Assembly (NCBI GenBank): GCA_900539525.1
Contig: UQCM01000014.1
Span: 1-60,306 of the forward strand
Reading direction: 5' to 3'
Source of the DNA: an uncultured Blautia sp.
GTDB taxonomy: Bacteria > Bacillota > Clostridia > Lachnospirales > Lachnospiraceae
DNA: 60,306 nucleotides
In this document: piece after piece, positions 25,474 to 35,455 of the stretch
How the letters are laid out: every line of letters begins with the position of its first letter
Numbering within the stretch: the stretch's first letter is position 1
The notes under the pieces: model-generated
Databases searched by the model: none
The model's input: the letters and a program-made list of their open reading frames with translations, nothing else
What the model was told of the DNA's origin: nothing
Made by a program: the position numbers and the translations under genes

Positions 25474-27591
25474 TTGGCTGGAAGAGAATACCCATTGGAG
25501 AGAACCAGAAATATCGGTATTATGGCTCATATTGATGCGGGTAAGACTACCACAACAGAGCGTATCCTGTATTATACTGGTGTAAACTATAAAATTGGTG
25601 ATACTCATGAAGGTACTGCTACCATGGACTGGATGGAACAGGAGCAGGAAAGAGGTATTACCATTACTTCCGCAGCTACAACCTGTCACTGGACTCTGCA
25701 GGAAAACTGCAAGCCGAAGCCGGGTGCATTAGAGCATCGTATCAACATCATTGATACCCCGGGCCACGTTGACTTTACAGTAGAGGTTGAGCGTTCCCTT
25801 CGTGTACTGGATGGCGCTGTCGGCGTATTCTGTGCAAAGGGTGGTGTAGAGCCTCAGTCAGAAAATGTATGGCGTCAGGCTGACACCTACAATGTACCGA
25901 GAATGGCATTTATCAATAAAATGGACATCCTGGGTGCAAACTTCTACGGTGCCGTAGAACAGATTAAGACAAGATTAGGAAAAAATGCGATCTGTATTCA
26001 GCTGCCGATCGGTAAAGAGGACGAATTCAAGGGAATCGTTGACCTGTTTGAAATGAAGGCTTATATCTACAATGATGACAAGGGCGATGATATCTCCATC
26101 GTTGATATCCCGGAGGATATGGCTGAGGATGCAGAACTGTATCATACTGAGCTGGTAGAGAAGATCTGCGAGCTGGATGATGATCTGATGATGGCTTATC
26201 TGGAAGGTGAAGAGCCGACAGTTGACGAGCTGAAAGCAGTTCTGAGAAAAGCAACCTGTGAGTGTACAGCAGTACCTGTATGCTGTGGTACCGCTTACAG
26301 AAACAAAGGTGTTCAGAAGCTTCTGGATGCAATCATCGAGTTTATGCCGTCACCGGTTGATATTCCTGCAATCAAGGGTACTGACCTGGATGGAAATGAA
26401 GTAGAGAGACATTCCTCAGATGAAGAACCGTTCTCTGCTCTTGCATTTAAGATCATGGCTGACCCGTTTGTTGGTAAGCTGGCATTCTTCCGTGTATATT
26501 CCGGTACAATGAACTCAGGTTCTTATGTACTGAACTCTACAAAAGGAAAGAAAGAGCGTGTGGGACGTATCCTTCAGATGCATGCCAACAAGCGTGCAGA
26601 GCTGGATAAGGTATATTCCGGAGATATCGCTGCTGCAGTAGGATTTAAGGTAACTGCAACAGGTGATACCATCTGTGATGAGCAGCATCCGGTAATCCTT
26701 GAGTCCATGGAATTCCCGGAACCGGTTATCGAGCTGGCAATCGAGCCGAAGACAAAAGCAGGACAGGGTAAGATGGGTGAGGCTCTTGCAAAACTTGCAG
26801 AAGAGGATCCTACCTTCCGTGCTCATACAAACCATGAAACCGGACAGACCATCATCGCAGGTATGGGTGAGCTCCATCTGGAGATCATCGTAGACCGTCT
26901 GCTTCGTGAATTTAAGGTGGAAGCAAATGTAGGTGCTCCTCAGGTTGCTTACAAAGAGACCTTCACGAAGGAAGTTACCGTGGACAGCAAGTATGCAAAA
27001 CAGTCCGGTGGACGTGGACAGTATGGTCACTGTAAAGTTATCTTCACTCCGATGGATCCGAACGGAGAAGAGACCTTCAAGTTCGAATCTACGGTTGTCG
27101 GCGGTGCGATTCCGAAGGAATATATCCCGGCTGTTGGAGAAGGTATTGAGGAAGCAGCAAAAGCTGGTATCCTTGGCGGATTCCCTGTATTGGGTGTACA
27201 CGCAAACGTATACGATGGTTCTTACCATGAAGTCGATTCAAGTGAAATGGCATTCCATATCGCAGGTTCCATGGCGTTTAAGGATGCTATGAAGAAGGGT
27301 GATGCCATCCTGCTTGAGCCGATCATGAAAGTAGAAGTAACGATGCCGGAAGAGTACATGGGTGATGTTATCGGCGATATCAACTCCCGTCGTGGACGTA
27401 TCGAGGGTATGGATGATATCGGCGGCGGTAAGATCGTTCGTGGATTCGTTCCTCTGGCTGAGATGTTTGGATATTCTACAGATCTTCGTTCCAAGACACA
27501 GGGACGTGGTAACTACTCGATGTTCTTCGAGAAGTACGAGCCGGTTCCGAAGTCTGTACAGGAAAAAGTCCTGAGTGCAAAATCCAAATAA
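25474..27591 (+). CDS. fusA: Elongation factor G
   Basis: EF-G is the GTPase that drives translocation on the ribosome. The 705-aa protein starts at a TTG codon (25474), eight bases after AGGAGG, giving MAGREYPLERTRNIGIMAHIDAGKTT with the G1 loop at residues ~20-26. The effector loop RGITITSAATT, G3 DTPGHVDF and G4 NKMD are intact, and domains II-V reach the usual end (GRGNYSMFFEKYEPVP). One full-length copy. TTG starts for fusA are unusual but the ribosome site leaves little doubt. Confidence 0.98.
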   Translation: MAGREYPLERTRNIGIMAHIDAGKTTTTERILYYTGVNYKIGDTHEGTATMDWMEQEQERGITITSAATTCHWTLQENCKPKPGALEHRINIIDTPGHVDFTVEVERSLRVLDGAVGVFCAKGGVEPQSENVWRQADTYNVPRMAFINKMDILGANFYGAVEQIKTRLGKNAICIQLPIGKEDEFKGIVDLFEMKAYIYNDDKGDDISIVDIPEDMAEDAELYHTELVEKICELDDDLMMAYLEGEEPTVDELKAVLRKATCECTAVPVCCGTAYRNKGVQKLLDAIIEFMPSPVDIPAIKGTDLDGNEVERHSSDEEPFSALAFKIMADPFVGKLAFFRVYSGTMNSGSYVLNSTKGKKERVGRILQMHANKRAELDKVYSGDIAAAVGFKVTATGDTICDEQHPVILESMEFPEPVIELAIEPKTKAGQGKMGEALAKLAEEDPTFRAHTNHETGQTIIAGMGELHLEIIVDRLLREFKVEANVGAPQVAYKETFTKEVTVDSKYAKQSGGRGQYGHCKVIFTPMDPNGEETFKFESTVVGGAIPKEYIPAVGEGIEEAAKAGILGGFPVLGVHANVYDGSYHEVDSSEMAFHIAGSMAFKDAMKKGDAILLEPIMKVEVTMPEEYMGDVIGDINSRRGRIEGMDDIGGGKIVRGFVPLAEMFGYSTDLRSKTQGRGNYSMFFEKYEPVPKSVQEKVLSAKSK

Positions 27592-27626
27592 TTGGCAGGA
27601 ACCCGCTATTTTTAGTAAAAACAGGC

Positions 27627-27663
27627 TTGAAAATATCTCTGATTTGAAATATAATCAGAGATA
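27627..27663 (+). promoter_or_regulatory. tuf promoter overlapped by an 11-bp inverted repeat
   Basis: TTGAAA (27627-27632), 17-bp spacer and TATAAT (27650-27655). TATCTCTGATT (27634-27644) and its perfect complement AATCAGAGATA (27653-27663) flank an 8-bp centre, so the palindrome covers the spacer and -10 box. It could be an operator or an RNA-end hairpin. Confidence 0.75.
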
Positions 27664-27729
27664 GCCGAGTGTAGTTTATAGAAAACAAAAAGCCGTAAAG
27701 GCGCATATTTATCAAGGAGGACATTCAAA

Positions 27730-28923
27730 ATGGCTAAAGCTAAATTTGAAAGAACAAAACCACATTGTAATATCGGTACCATCGGACACGTTGACCATGG
27801 TAAAACAACTCTGACAGCTGCTATCACAAAGGTACTGTCTGAGAGAGTTGCTGGTAACACAGCTACAGATTTCGAGAACATCGACAAGGCTCCGGAAGAG
27901 AGAGAGCGTGGTATCACCATCTCTACTGCACACGTTGAGTATGAGACAGAGAACAGACATTACGCACACGTTGACTGCCCGGGTCATGCTGACTACGTTA
28001 AGAACATGATCACAGGTGCTGCTCAGATGGACGGTGCTATCCTTGTTGTTGCTGCTACTGACGGAGTTATGGCTCAGACAAAAGAGCACATCCTTCTTTC
28101 CCGTCAGGTAGGTGTTCCTTACATCGTAGTATTCATGAACAAATGTGATATGGTAGACGATGAGGAGCTTCTCGAGCTGGTAGATATGGAGATCCGTGAG
28201 CTGCTGAACGAGTATGAGTTCCCGGGCGATGACACACCGATCATCCAGGGTTCTGCTTTGAAAGCTCTTGAAGATCCGCAGAGTGAGTGGGGCGACAAGG
28301 TTATGGAGCTCATGGCTGCAGTTGACGAGTGGATCCCGGATCCGCAGCGTGCTACAGATCAGCCGTTCCTGATGCCGGTAGAGGACGTATTCACGATCAC
28401 AGGACGTGGTACTGTTGCAACTGGTAGAGTTGAGCGTGGTATCATCCACCTGAACGAGGAAGTTGAAATCGTAGGTATCAAAGAAGACATCCAGAAGACA
28501 ACTGTAACAGGTATCGAGATGTTCCGTAAGCTTCTTGATCAGGGTGAGGCTGGAGATAACATCGGTGCTCTGCTTCGTGGTATCAAGAGAGAGGACATCG
28601 AAAGAGGTCAGGTTCTGGTTAAACCAGGTTCCATCAAATGCCATACAAAATTCACAGCTCAGGTTTACGTTCTGACAAAAGACGAGGGTGGACGTCATAC
28701 ACCGTTCTTCAACAACTATCGTCCGCAGTTCTACTTCAGAACAACTGACGTAACAGGCGTTATCGAGCTGCCGGCTGGTACAGAAATGTGCATGCCTGGT
28801 GACAACGTAGAGATGACCATCGAACTGATCCACCCAATCGCTATGGAGCAGGGTCTTACATTCGCTATTCGTGAAGGTGGACGTACTGTTGGATCAGGAC
28901 GTGTTGCTACAATCATCGAGTAA
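27730..28923 (+). CDS. tuf: Elongation factor Tu
   Basis: EF-Tu delivers aminoacyl-tRNA to the ribosome. The 397-aa protein has all GTPase motifs: GHVDHGKTT, effector RGITISTAHVEYE, DCPGHADYVKNM and NKCDMVDD. The start is set by AAGGAGG. It lies 138 bp after fusA with its own promoter, so it can be transcribed with or apart from the rest of str. A strong terminator follows. Confidence 0.99.
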   Translation: MAKAKFERTKPHCNIGTIGHVDHGKTTLTAAITKVLSERVAGNTATDFENIDKAPEERERGITISTAHVEYETENRHYAHVDCPGHADYVKNMITGAAQMDGAILVVAATDGVMAQTKEHILLSRQVGVPYIVVFMNKCDMVDDEELLELVDMEIRELLNEYEFPGDDTPIIQGSALKALEDPQSEWGDKVMELMAAVDEWIPDPQRATDQPFLMPVEDVFTITGRGTVATGRVERGIIHLNEEVEIVGIKEDIQKTTVTGIEMFRKLLDQGEAGDNIGALLRGIKREDIERGQVLVKPGSIKCHTKFTAQVYVLTKDEGGRHTPFFNNYRPQFYFRTTDVTGVIELPAGTEMCMPGDNVEMTIELIHPIAMEQGLTFAIREGGRTVGSGRVATIIE

Positions 28924-28980
28924 TCATATATTCGAATATAAAATGGTATCGTAGATATCACTATATCCAAGCATAAGATG

Positions 28981-29011
28981 CCCCGGAAACCTTGTGTTTC
29001 CGGGGTTTTTC
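28981..29011 (+). terminator. Intrinsic terminator of tuf
   Basis: CCCCGGAAAC (28981-28990) pairs perfectly with GTTTCCGGGG (28996-29005), followed by a T-run. The remaining gap to 29145 has only a hairpin GCTGCAAA/TTTGCAGC (29107-29133). Confidence 0.92.
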
Positions 29012-29144
29012 TGTTGTGTGGGAGATTGGCATTAGAATCAGCAGGGTGGATCTTGGTAAGGTGTGCTATTTCTTTTTATCTTGATGATCATCTATGTAAG
29101 ATAACGCTGCAAAAACTGGTTGTATTTGCAGCCCTGACATACTT

Positions 29145-30023
29145 TTACCTGTTCCTGTACTGCATTGGTGTACATCCCTTCAGCTGCCGGAATTTTCTTA
29201 TAAAATAGCTGACATTCTCGAAACCGCAGTCAAGGCTGATCTCCAGAACAGACTTTGTGGTTTCACGCAGCAGGGTACAGGCAAAATCGATCCGTCTGGC
29301 AATCAGAAACCGTATGGGTGAAGAACCTGTGATTTCCCGGAAGAGGCGACAGAGATACTGACTGTTGCAGGAGACGAGATCGGCCAGATCCTGTAAAGAA
29401 ATATCCTCGCCATAATTGGCATCAATGTAGGAAGCAATCGTTTTATAGCGGTCAATTTTCTGCCTCTCAGAGGCGGAGAGAACCACCGCTTCATTTTGAA
29501 TAAAACCGGTATCTGTAAGAGTGGAAAGTAACTGCAGAAGCAGAAGCTTACAAGTCAGATACCAGTTTTTTTTACGTTCCAGCGAGGCGGTAAACATCTG
29601 GAAAAGAAGAGGTGAGAGAACCGCATATTCCCTGTCCTCTGGACGCAGTATGTGCCGAATGACTCTGGTATGGCGGACAAAAGGGGCAATCAGTTCCTCC
29701 TCAATGCTGTCAGGATAAGAATAATCAAGTATTTTTGCATCAAAAAGAAAGGCGTAGTGATGAGAAGGGGTACCAAGCGCTTTAATCTGATGAAGATTTT
29801 CACTGTTGATAAAGCAGAAATCGCCTTTGGAAAGGTGGTACATTTTCAAATCAATCTCCGCTTCGAATTCACCCTGGTCAATGTACAGGATTTCTGTTTC
29901 CGGATGCCAGTGCCGCTCAACAAAAAAGCAGTGGGGCGGCTGCATCCGGAATTCAAGGCCGTCAACCGGCGTGGATGGTGTCCCGTGGGGGACATTTTCC
30001 TTTAAGGAATGATCGTGGTTCAA
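29145..30023 (-). CDS. AraC-family regulator with N-terminal cupin sensor
   Basis: This 292-aa transcription regulator has an N-terminal cupin (residues ~15-140, HWHPETEILYIDQGEFE) for a sugar-like ligand and a C-terminal AraC HTH pair (residues ~195-292, ending in ENVSYFIRKFRQLKGCTPMQYR). The start codon is TTG with TGGAGG in front. It is divergent from a GH31 alpha-glucosidase gene (155-bp shared intergenic region), so it is probably the local activator of that gene in response to an oligosaccharide. Confidence 0.9.
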   Translation of the reverse strand: MNHDHSLKENVPHGTPSTPVDGLEFRMQPPHCFFVERHWHPETEILYIDQGEFEAEIDLKMYHLSKGDFCFINSENLHQIKALGTPSHHYAFLFDAKILDYSYPDSIEEELIAPFVRHTRVIRHILRPEDREYAVLSPLLFQMFTASLERKKNWYLTCKLLLLQLLSTLTDTGFIQNEAVVLSASERQKIDRYKTIASYIDANYGEDISLQDLADLVSCNSQYLCRLFREITGSSPIRFLIARRIDFACTLLRETTKSVLEISLDCGFENVSYFIRKFRQLKGCTPMQYRNR

Positions 30024-30178
30024 GGTGTTTCCTCCATAAAAGTCAATATTGTGTTATTATTATAGCAAAAAGTGCAAGCCTGTACAAGGAAAAAGTAGTA
30101 CACTGTGGATAACAGCAAAACGTGTTACTGATAATAGAAAAACAGTTAAAACAACTAAAAAACGGGAGGATTGATACC

Positions 30179-32173
30179 ATGATTCAGAAATATGTATATG
30201 GAACACCCTTTGAGACAGAGGCCGTCATCGCAGAAACAGCAGAAGGAAAAGGAATACCCGCTTACGGCAGGGTAAGCCTGGAAAACGGATATCGCCTGGA
30301 CTACGTGATGGATAAAGATACAGTTGTTTACGGACTGGGAGAAAACGTCGGAGGAATCAATAAGCGGGGGCATCTCTATGTGAGCAACAATTCCGATAAT
30401 CCAAAACACACTGAGGACAGGACCTCTCTGTATGCATCACACAATTTTATCGTGATTGCCGGGAAGGAGAATTTTGGTCTGTTTGTGGATTATCCGGGGA
30501 CGCTCACCTTTGATGTGGGCTATACGAGACAGGATACCCTCTCTGTTTTCTGTGATACAGCCGATCTAAAGCTCTACGTCATCGATGGCGAGTCACCTTA
30601 TGATATTGTCAAACAGTTCCGCAAGATCATTGGAAGAAGCTATATTCCTCCCAGATTTGCCTTTGGATTCGGACAGAGCAGATGGGGATACAAAACGGCG
30701 GATGATTTCCGTGAGGTGGCAAAAAAATATCACGAAAACCAGATCCCGATCGACATGATCTACATGGATATCGACTACATGCAGGATTTTAAGGATTTTA
30801 CGGTCAATCAGGAGAATTTTCCGGACTTCGGGGCATTCGTCCGTGAAATGAAGGAGCAGGACATCCATTTAATACCCATTATCGATGCAGGTGTAAAGGT
30901 GGAAGAGGGCTATGAGGTTTATGAAGAGGGCGTGAGAAACGGCTATTTTTGCAAGAAAGAGGATGGCAGTAATTTCACATGTGCCGTATGGCCCGGTTAC
31001 ACGCATTTCCCGGATGTACTGAACAAAGAAGCCAGAGAATGGTTTGGAGATTATTATCATGTGCTGATCGATGAGGGAATTGAGGGATTCTGGAACGACA
31101 TGAATGAACCTGCAATTTTCTATTCAGAAGAGGGCATGAAAGAGTTGAAAGAGCTTTGCGGAAAGTTTGCAGAAGAACCGGATGATCTGGATTCCTTCGG
31201 AAAACTGCAGAGCAAGGTCCTCTCTCTCGCAAACAGCCGGGAGGATTACGGACGTTTCTATCATCAGGTGGGGGGGCAGAGAATCTGTCACGAAAAAGTC
31301 CATAATCTGTTCGGCTACAATATGACCCGGGCAGCAGGCGAAGCCTTTGAACGAATCGCTCCGGATAAGCGCTTCCTGATGTTTTCCAGGTCTTCTTATA
31401 TCGGAATGCACCGCTACGGCGGCATCTGGACCGGTGATAACCAGTCCTGGTGGTCACACCTGCTGTTAAATATCAAAATGATGCCTTCGCTGAACATGTG
31501 CGGTTTCCTCTACACAGGTGCAGATCTCGGAGGATTCGGATCAGATGTCACAAGAGATCTGCTGCTGCGCTGGCTGGAATTCGGAATCTTTACCCCTCTG
31601 ATGAGAAACCATGCAGCTCTGGGTACAAGAGATCAGGAATGCTATCAGTTTGAAGATGTACAGGACTTTGCCCATGTGATCGGCGTCCGCTATCGCCTTG
31701 TGCCGTATCTGTATAGTACTTACATGAAGGCGGCATTAAACGATGATATGTATTTCAAACCACTCTCCTTTGTGTATCCGGAAGACCATATGGCTGCTCA
31801 GACAGAGGATCAGCTGATGATTGGCGACGAGATCATGATTGCTCCTGTATACACGCAGAACGCAGAAGGTCGTTACGTATATCTGCCCGAGGAAATGAAA
31901 CTGATCAAGTTCCTCCCCGATCAGAAAATGGAAGAAACCGTTCTGGCAGCTGGCCACCATTATGTAAAGATCGCCCTGAACGAAGCAGCACTGTTCATCA
32001 GAAAAGGAAAATGTATCCCTCTCGCCGGGAGTGCTCCCTGCGTTGAGAAAATCGATACACAACATCTGGAGATGATCGGGTATCCGGGAGAATATCTTCT
32101 CTATGAAGATGACGGAGTCCATAAAGACTACGAGAAAAAAGAAAATTACAGGGTGCTGACAAAAGAATCCTGA
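30179..32173 (+). CDS. Alpha-glucosidase, glycoside hydrolase family 31
   Basis: This 664-aa intracellular enzyme (no signal peptide) removes alpha-linked glucose from the non-reducing ends of oligosaccharides. The GH31 nucleophile motif WNDMNEP is near residue 305 and the acid/base aspartate in GIWTGDNQSWW near 418; PFRFAFGFGQSRWGY-like sequence forms the substrate cleft. From memory it closely resembles the Blautia (Ruminococcus) obeum enzyme that prefers isomaltose-type alpha-1,6 linkages, which also has about 663 residues; the preference here is inferred. The ATG at 30179 follows GGGAGGA. Transcribed away from the cupin-AraC regulator; convergent with the second AraC gene. Confidence 0.93.
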   Translation: MIQKYVYGTPFETEAVIAETAEGKGIPAYGRVSLENGYRLDYVMDKDTVVYGLGENVGGINKRGHLYVSNNSDNPKHTEDRTSLYASHNFIVIAGKENFGLFVDYPGTLTFDVGYTRQDTLSVFCDTADLKLYVIDGESPYDIVKQFRKIIGRSYIPPRFAFGFGQSRWGYKTADDFREVAKKYHENQIPIDMIYMDIDYMQDFKDFTVNQENFPDFGAFVREMKEQDIHLIPIIDAGVKVEEGYEVYEEGVRNGYFCKKEDGSNFTCAVWPGYTHFPDVLNKEAREWFGDYYHVLIDEGIEGFWNDMNEPAIFYSEEGMKELKELCGKFAEEPDDLDSFGKLQSKVLSLANSREDYGRFYHQVGGQRICHEKVHNLFGYNMTRAAGEAFERIAPDKRFLMFSRSSYIGMHRYGGIWTGDNQSWWSHLLLNIKMMPSLNMCGFLYTGADLGGFGSDVTRDLLLRWLEFGIFTPLMRNHAALGTRDQECYQFEDVQDFAHVIGVRYRLVPYLYSTYMKAALNDDMYFKPLSFVYPEDHMAAQTEDQLMIGDEIMIAPVYTQNAEGRYVYLPEEMKLIKFLPDQKMEETVLAAGHHYVKIALNEAALFIRKGKCIPLAGSAPCVEKIDTQHLEMIGYPGEYLLYEDDGVHKDYEKKENYRVLTKES

Positions 32174-32202
32174 ATTAAAAATTCTGAATAAAGGATACCC
32201 GC

Positions 32203-33045
32203 CTATTTATGCTGATTTCTCCATTCTCTTGGAGAAATCCCGTAAATAGTCTTAAATGCACGTGAAAAATGAAGCTGATTTTCATATCCGACAGCAGAGC
32301 CGATTTCTGCAATGGATAAGGAGGTCAGCTTTAACAATTCTGTAGCTTTTACCATCCTGTAATTCATTAAGAATTCCTGCGGTGAGCGCCCTGTGGATTT
32401 TCTGAAAATTTTCCCGAAATAACTGCGATTGATTCCGCATACCGAAGCAATTTCTTCTATGGTAATGTTGTTCTGAAAGTTTTGCTCAATATAGTGTATC
32501 GCTTCTTTGATATAATAATCGCTCATTTTGCTGCTCTGGACGAGTCTGGTTGATTTCGAAGATCGGGTAAGATAATCCAGAAAAAGATAAAGATGTCCGA
32601 TCTGGTGAAAGGGTGTTTCCTGTGCATGATGGACGATATATAACATTTCATTCATCATCTGTTCACGGAAATATTTGGAGTGAGAGCGATAGACAGGAGT
32701 ATCCGTAGAAAGATCGGTTAAGTCAAGAAACTCTTTTACCTTCAGTCCGTCAAATTCAATCCATACATATTCCCAGGGAATCTTCTGATCGGCAATATAG
32801 GTACTGATCTGCCGGGGAAAAAGCATAAAGCCCTGTCCGCTTTTTATAGAGTAAGTCTGGGTTTCACCCCTCGAATTGTCTGCCATGAGTGTGCCGGTTC
32901 CTGAAATAATATAGTGAAAAAGATAATGATTTCTTGCTGCAGGCCCGAAAGAATGACCGGGGTCACATTGTTCATAACCATACTGGTACATACCCAGATC
33001 AATAAAATTCTCATGAGGAAATATGCTGAATAAAAGATTGCTCAT
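32203..33045 (-). CDS. AraC-family regulator, MsmR/RafR-like
   Basis: This 280-aa regulator has an N-terminal arabinose-type sensor domain (GTGTLMADNSRGE near residues 50-62, then FPRQISTYIAD) and a C-terminal double HTH ending with YENQLHFSRAFKTIYGISPREWR. AAGGAGA precedes the ATG. It is divergent from a complete alpha-galactoside uptake and cleavage operon, exactly where MsmR/RafR activators sit, so it very likely controls that operon through the palindromic sites at 33128-33184. Confidence 0.9.
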   Translation of the reverse strand: MSNLLFSIFPHENFIDLGMYQYGYEQCDPGHSFGPAARNHYLFHYIISGTGTLMADNSRGETQTYSIKSGQGFMLFPRQISTYIADQKIPWEYVWIEFDGLKVKEFLDLTDLSTDTPVYRSHSKYFREQMMNEMLYIVHHAQETPFHQIGHLYLFLDYLTRSSKSTRLVQSSKMSDYYIKEAIHYIEQNFQNNITIEEIASVCGINRSYFGKIFRKSTGRSPQEFLMNYRMVKATELLKLTSLSIAEIGSAVGYENQLHFSRAFKTIYGISPREWRNQHK

Positions 33046-33127
33046 TTTCGTCTCCTTCCTTAATATATAAAGAATTAATTAGAATACCATATCTTTTAAA
33101 ACCCTCCGGGGGGATGGCACTTTGTTT

Positions 33128-33184
33128 TATACCAAAATGCGATATCATATAACAGTATACCACAAAAACAAGCATTGTGGTATA
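33128..33184. promoter_or_regulatory. Probable operator region of the alpha-galactoside operon
   Basis: TATACCACAA (33156-33165) and TTGTGGTATA (33175-33184) form a perfect 10-bp inverted repeat with a 9-bp centre. A further half site TATACCA occurs at 33128-33134, and similar ATGGTAT/AATACCAT sequences lie at about 33221 and 33083. All fall in the 239-bp gap between the divergent AraC regulator and the binding-protein gene. Confidence 0.65.
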
Positions 33185-33284
33185 AAAAATAAAAAGCACC
33201 GCTATTTTCAGGTAGCATAATGGTATGTTAAGATGGATATATCAAAAGCAGAACTTAAATTCATAATGGAAAGGAGCGGATTAT

Positions 33285-34583
33285 ATGTCAAAAAGAAAAA
33301 TAGCCGTGAGATGGTTAATGCTTTTGGGAATTACAATAGGGGTGGTAAGTCTTACAGGATGTGAAGAGAAAACATTGGATGGTAAGACAGAGGTTGAAAT
33401 GGTGTCTTATAAGCAGGAGGCTGTGGGAGTCTTTGAAGAAATAGCAGAGCGCTTCAATGAGACACACGATGACATTCACCTTACGATCAATTCACCAAAT
33501 GAAGCTATGACTGTTTTGAAGACAAGATTTATCAGGGAGAATTATCCTGATATTGTTGGAATCGGCGGGGATGTCAATTATTCCAATTTCCTTGATGCAG
33601 ATTTGTTTATGGATATTTCTGACTTAGAGGAAACAGGAATGGTAAAACAGTCCTATCTGGACATTGACAAGGAGCTGGAGTTTATTCCAAAGGATGGAAT
33701 CTATGCATTGCCTTATGCAGCAAATGCGGCAGGAATTCTTTACAACAAGGATATGTTTGAGGAACACGGGTGGAAGATACCGGAAACCTGGGATGAGTTT
33801 ATTGCACTGTGTGAAGAAATCGAAGACAGTGGTATCCAGCCTTTATATTCAGGATATAAGGACACATGGACATGTCTGGCACCCTGGAATGCACTGGCCG
33901 TTGGATTGTGTGAGTCTGACATCTGCAGTCAGGTAAATCGGGGGAATGCAACGTTTACGGAAGCCTATCGTGAGACAGCAGAGAAAGTAAAGGTATTGCT
34001 TGATTATGCAGAGCCAAATCCATACGCATATGGATACAATGATGCATGTACTGCTTTTGCAAGAGGTCAGTCGGCAATGTATCCGATTGGCAGCTATGCA
34101 ATCTCTCAGATTAAGTCGGTAAACCCGACCATGAACATTGATTCCTTTACATTTCCGGCAAATGTGGCGGAAGAGGATAATGTTTTGAATTCCGGTGTTG
34201 ATTTACAGTTCTGTGTGATGAAAAATTGTAAGAATAAAGAAGCTGTATATGAGGTACTTCGATTCCTGTATGAGGATGAAACCATTCAGACCTATCTGGA
34301 CAGTCAGGGAGGTATTACCTGTAAAGAAGGTGATTTCAAAATTCCGTCTGAACTGGAAGGCATGAGAGCGTACATAGAAAATGATCGAATGGCTGATTAC
34401 CAGGATCATCATTATCCAAGTGAGATGAGCGTGGATGCCATGATCCAGACGTATTTGCTGGATAACAGTGAAAATTCTCTGGATACCTTCCTTGAGCGTT
34501 TTGATACGGAATGGAAACGTTATAACAGAGACCTGATTCAGAAGGTACAGAAATATGAGCAGGAAAAGGAGGACGCAAAATGA
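33285..34583 (+). CDS. Sugar ABC transporter substrate-binding lipoprotein (MsmE/RafE-like)
   Basis: This 432-aa lipoprotein captures oligosaccharides outside the membrane. It has a signal peptide with lipobox SLTGC and a family 1 binding-protein fold (YALPYAANAAGILYNKDMFEEHGWKIPETWDEF). AAGGAG precedes the ATG, and its stop overlaps the first permease start (ATGA). With the alpha-galactosidase downstream, raffinose-family sugars or melibiose are the likely ligands. No ATPase is encoded in the operon; a shared MsmK-type ATPase must act in trans. Confidence 0.9.
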   Translation: MSKRKIAVRWLMLLGITIGVVSLTGCEEKTLDGKTEVEMVSYKQEAVGVFEEIAERFNETHDDIHLTINSPNEAMTVLKTRFIRENYPDIVGIGGDVNYSNFLDADLFMDISDLEETGMVKQSYLDIDKELEFIPKDGIYALPYAANAAGILYNKDMFEEHGWKIPETWDEFIALCEEIEDSGIQPLYSGYKDTWTCLAPWNALAVGLCESDICSQVNRGNATFTEAYRETAEKVKVLLDYAEPNPYAYGYNDACTAFARGQSAMYPIGSYAISQIKSVNPTMNIDSFTFPANVAEEDNVLNSGVDLQFCVMKNCKNKEAVYEVLRFLYEDETIQTYLDSQGGITCKEGDFKIPSELEGMRAYIENDRMADYQDHHYPSEMSVDAMIQTYLLDNSENSLDTFLERFDTEWKRYNRDLIQKVQKYEQEKEDAK

Positions 34584-35455
34584 AAAAGAAGATGACGAAG
34601 CGGGATAAAGTATTCTGGGCAATTATTATACCGGTACTGGTGTTGTTCTTCACCTTTAATACACTGCCGATGATCAAAGGTATCATATACAGCTTTACGA
34701 ATTATAAAGGATACGGCTCCTATGACTATGTAGGTCTCAGAAATTATATTGACCTGTTTTCTGATGCCCGGGTGGGAAAGAGTTACCTGTTTACTTTTAA
34801 ATATGCATTGGCAGGCACGATACTGGTAAATGTATTAAGTCTGATTATGGCACTTGGCTTAAACAGCAAAATACGGTTTAAGAGTGCACTCAGAGGTATA
34901 TATTTTGTTCCCAATATCCTGGGCGGGCTGGTTATCGGTTATATTTTCAGTTTCTTATTTACCTATATTCTTCCGGTCGTTGGAAACACCTTTCATATCA
35001 GCTTTCTGCAGAACAGTATTCTTGCCAGTGAAAAGTATGCGTGGATCGGTGTTCTGATCGTGGGTGTATGGCAGGCTGTGGCTATGAATACCATCATCTA
35101 TATTTCGGGACTTCAGACGGTTCCAGAGGAAGTTTATGAAGCAAGTATGCTGGACGGAGCAAGTAAATGGAAAGAATTCTGGAAGGTGACGCTGCCGCTT
35201 GTGATGCCTTTTGTAACGATTAATCTGGTATTGAGCACAAAGAATTTCCTGATGGTATTTGATCAGATCGTGTCATTGACAAAGGGTGGTCCTGCACAGA
35301 GTACGGAATCTATTTCTTACCTGATTTACAAAAATGGTATGGATGGCGGTCAGTTTGGATTTCAAAGTGCCAATGCAGTGCTTTTCTTCGTTGTGATTGT
35401 GGCGATTTCGATTTTCCAGATGACAATTATGAATAAAAAGGAGGAGCAGTTATGA
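34580..35455 (+). CDS. Sugar ABC transporter permease, MsmF/RafF-like
   Basis: This 291-aa permease has six helices and the EAA loop EASMLDGASKWKEFWKVTLPLVMP, contact site for the ATPase. AGGAGG is placed for its ATG, which overlaps the binding-protein stop. It pairs with the next gene as the channel heterodimer. Confidence 0.92.
   Translation: MKKKMTKRDKVFWAIIIPVLVLFFTFNTLPMIKGIIYSFTNYKGYGSYDYVGLRNYIDLFSDARVGKSYLFTFKYALAGTILVNVLSLIMALGLNSKIRFKSALRGIYFVPNILGGLVIGYIFSFLFTYILPVVGNTFHISFLQNSILASEKYAWIGVLIVGVWQAVAMNTIIYISGLQTVPEEVYEASMLDGASKWKEFWKVTLPLVMPFVTINLVLSTKNFLMVFDQIVSLTKGGPAQSTESISYLIYKNGMDGGQFGFQSANAVLFFVVIVAISIFQMTIMNKKEEQL

Noticed and set aside
27712..28833. 373-aa open frame on minus, antisense to tuf
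   Set aside because: Strong codon bias in tuf opens the reverse frame; there is no ribosome site and no recognisable protein.
28978..29208. 76-aa plus-strand frame after tuf with hydrophobic residues
   Set aside because: It begins within the tuf terminator stem and runs into the end of the convergent AraC gene; no ribosome site.
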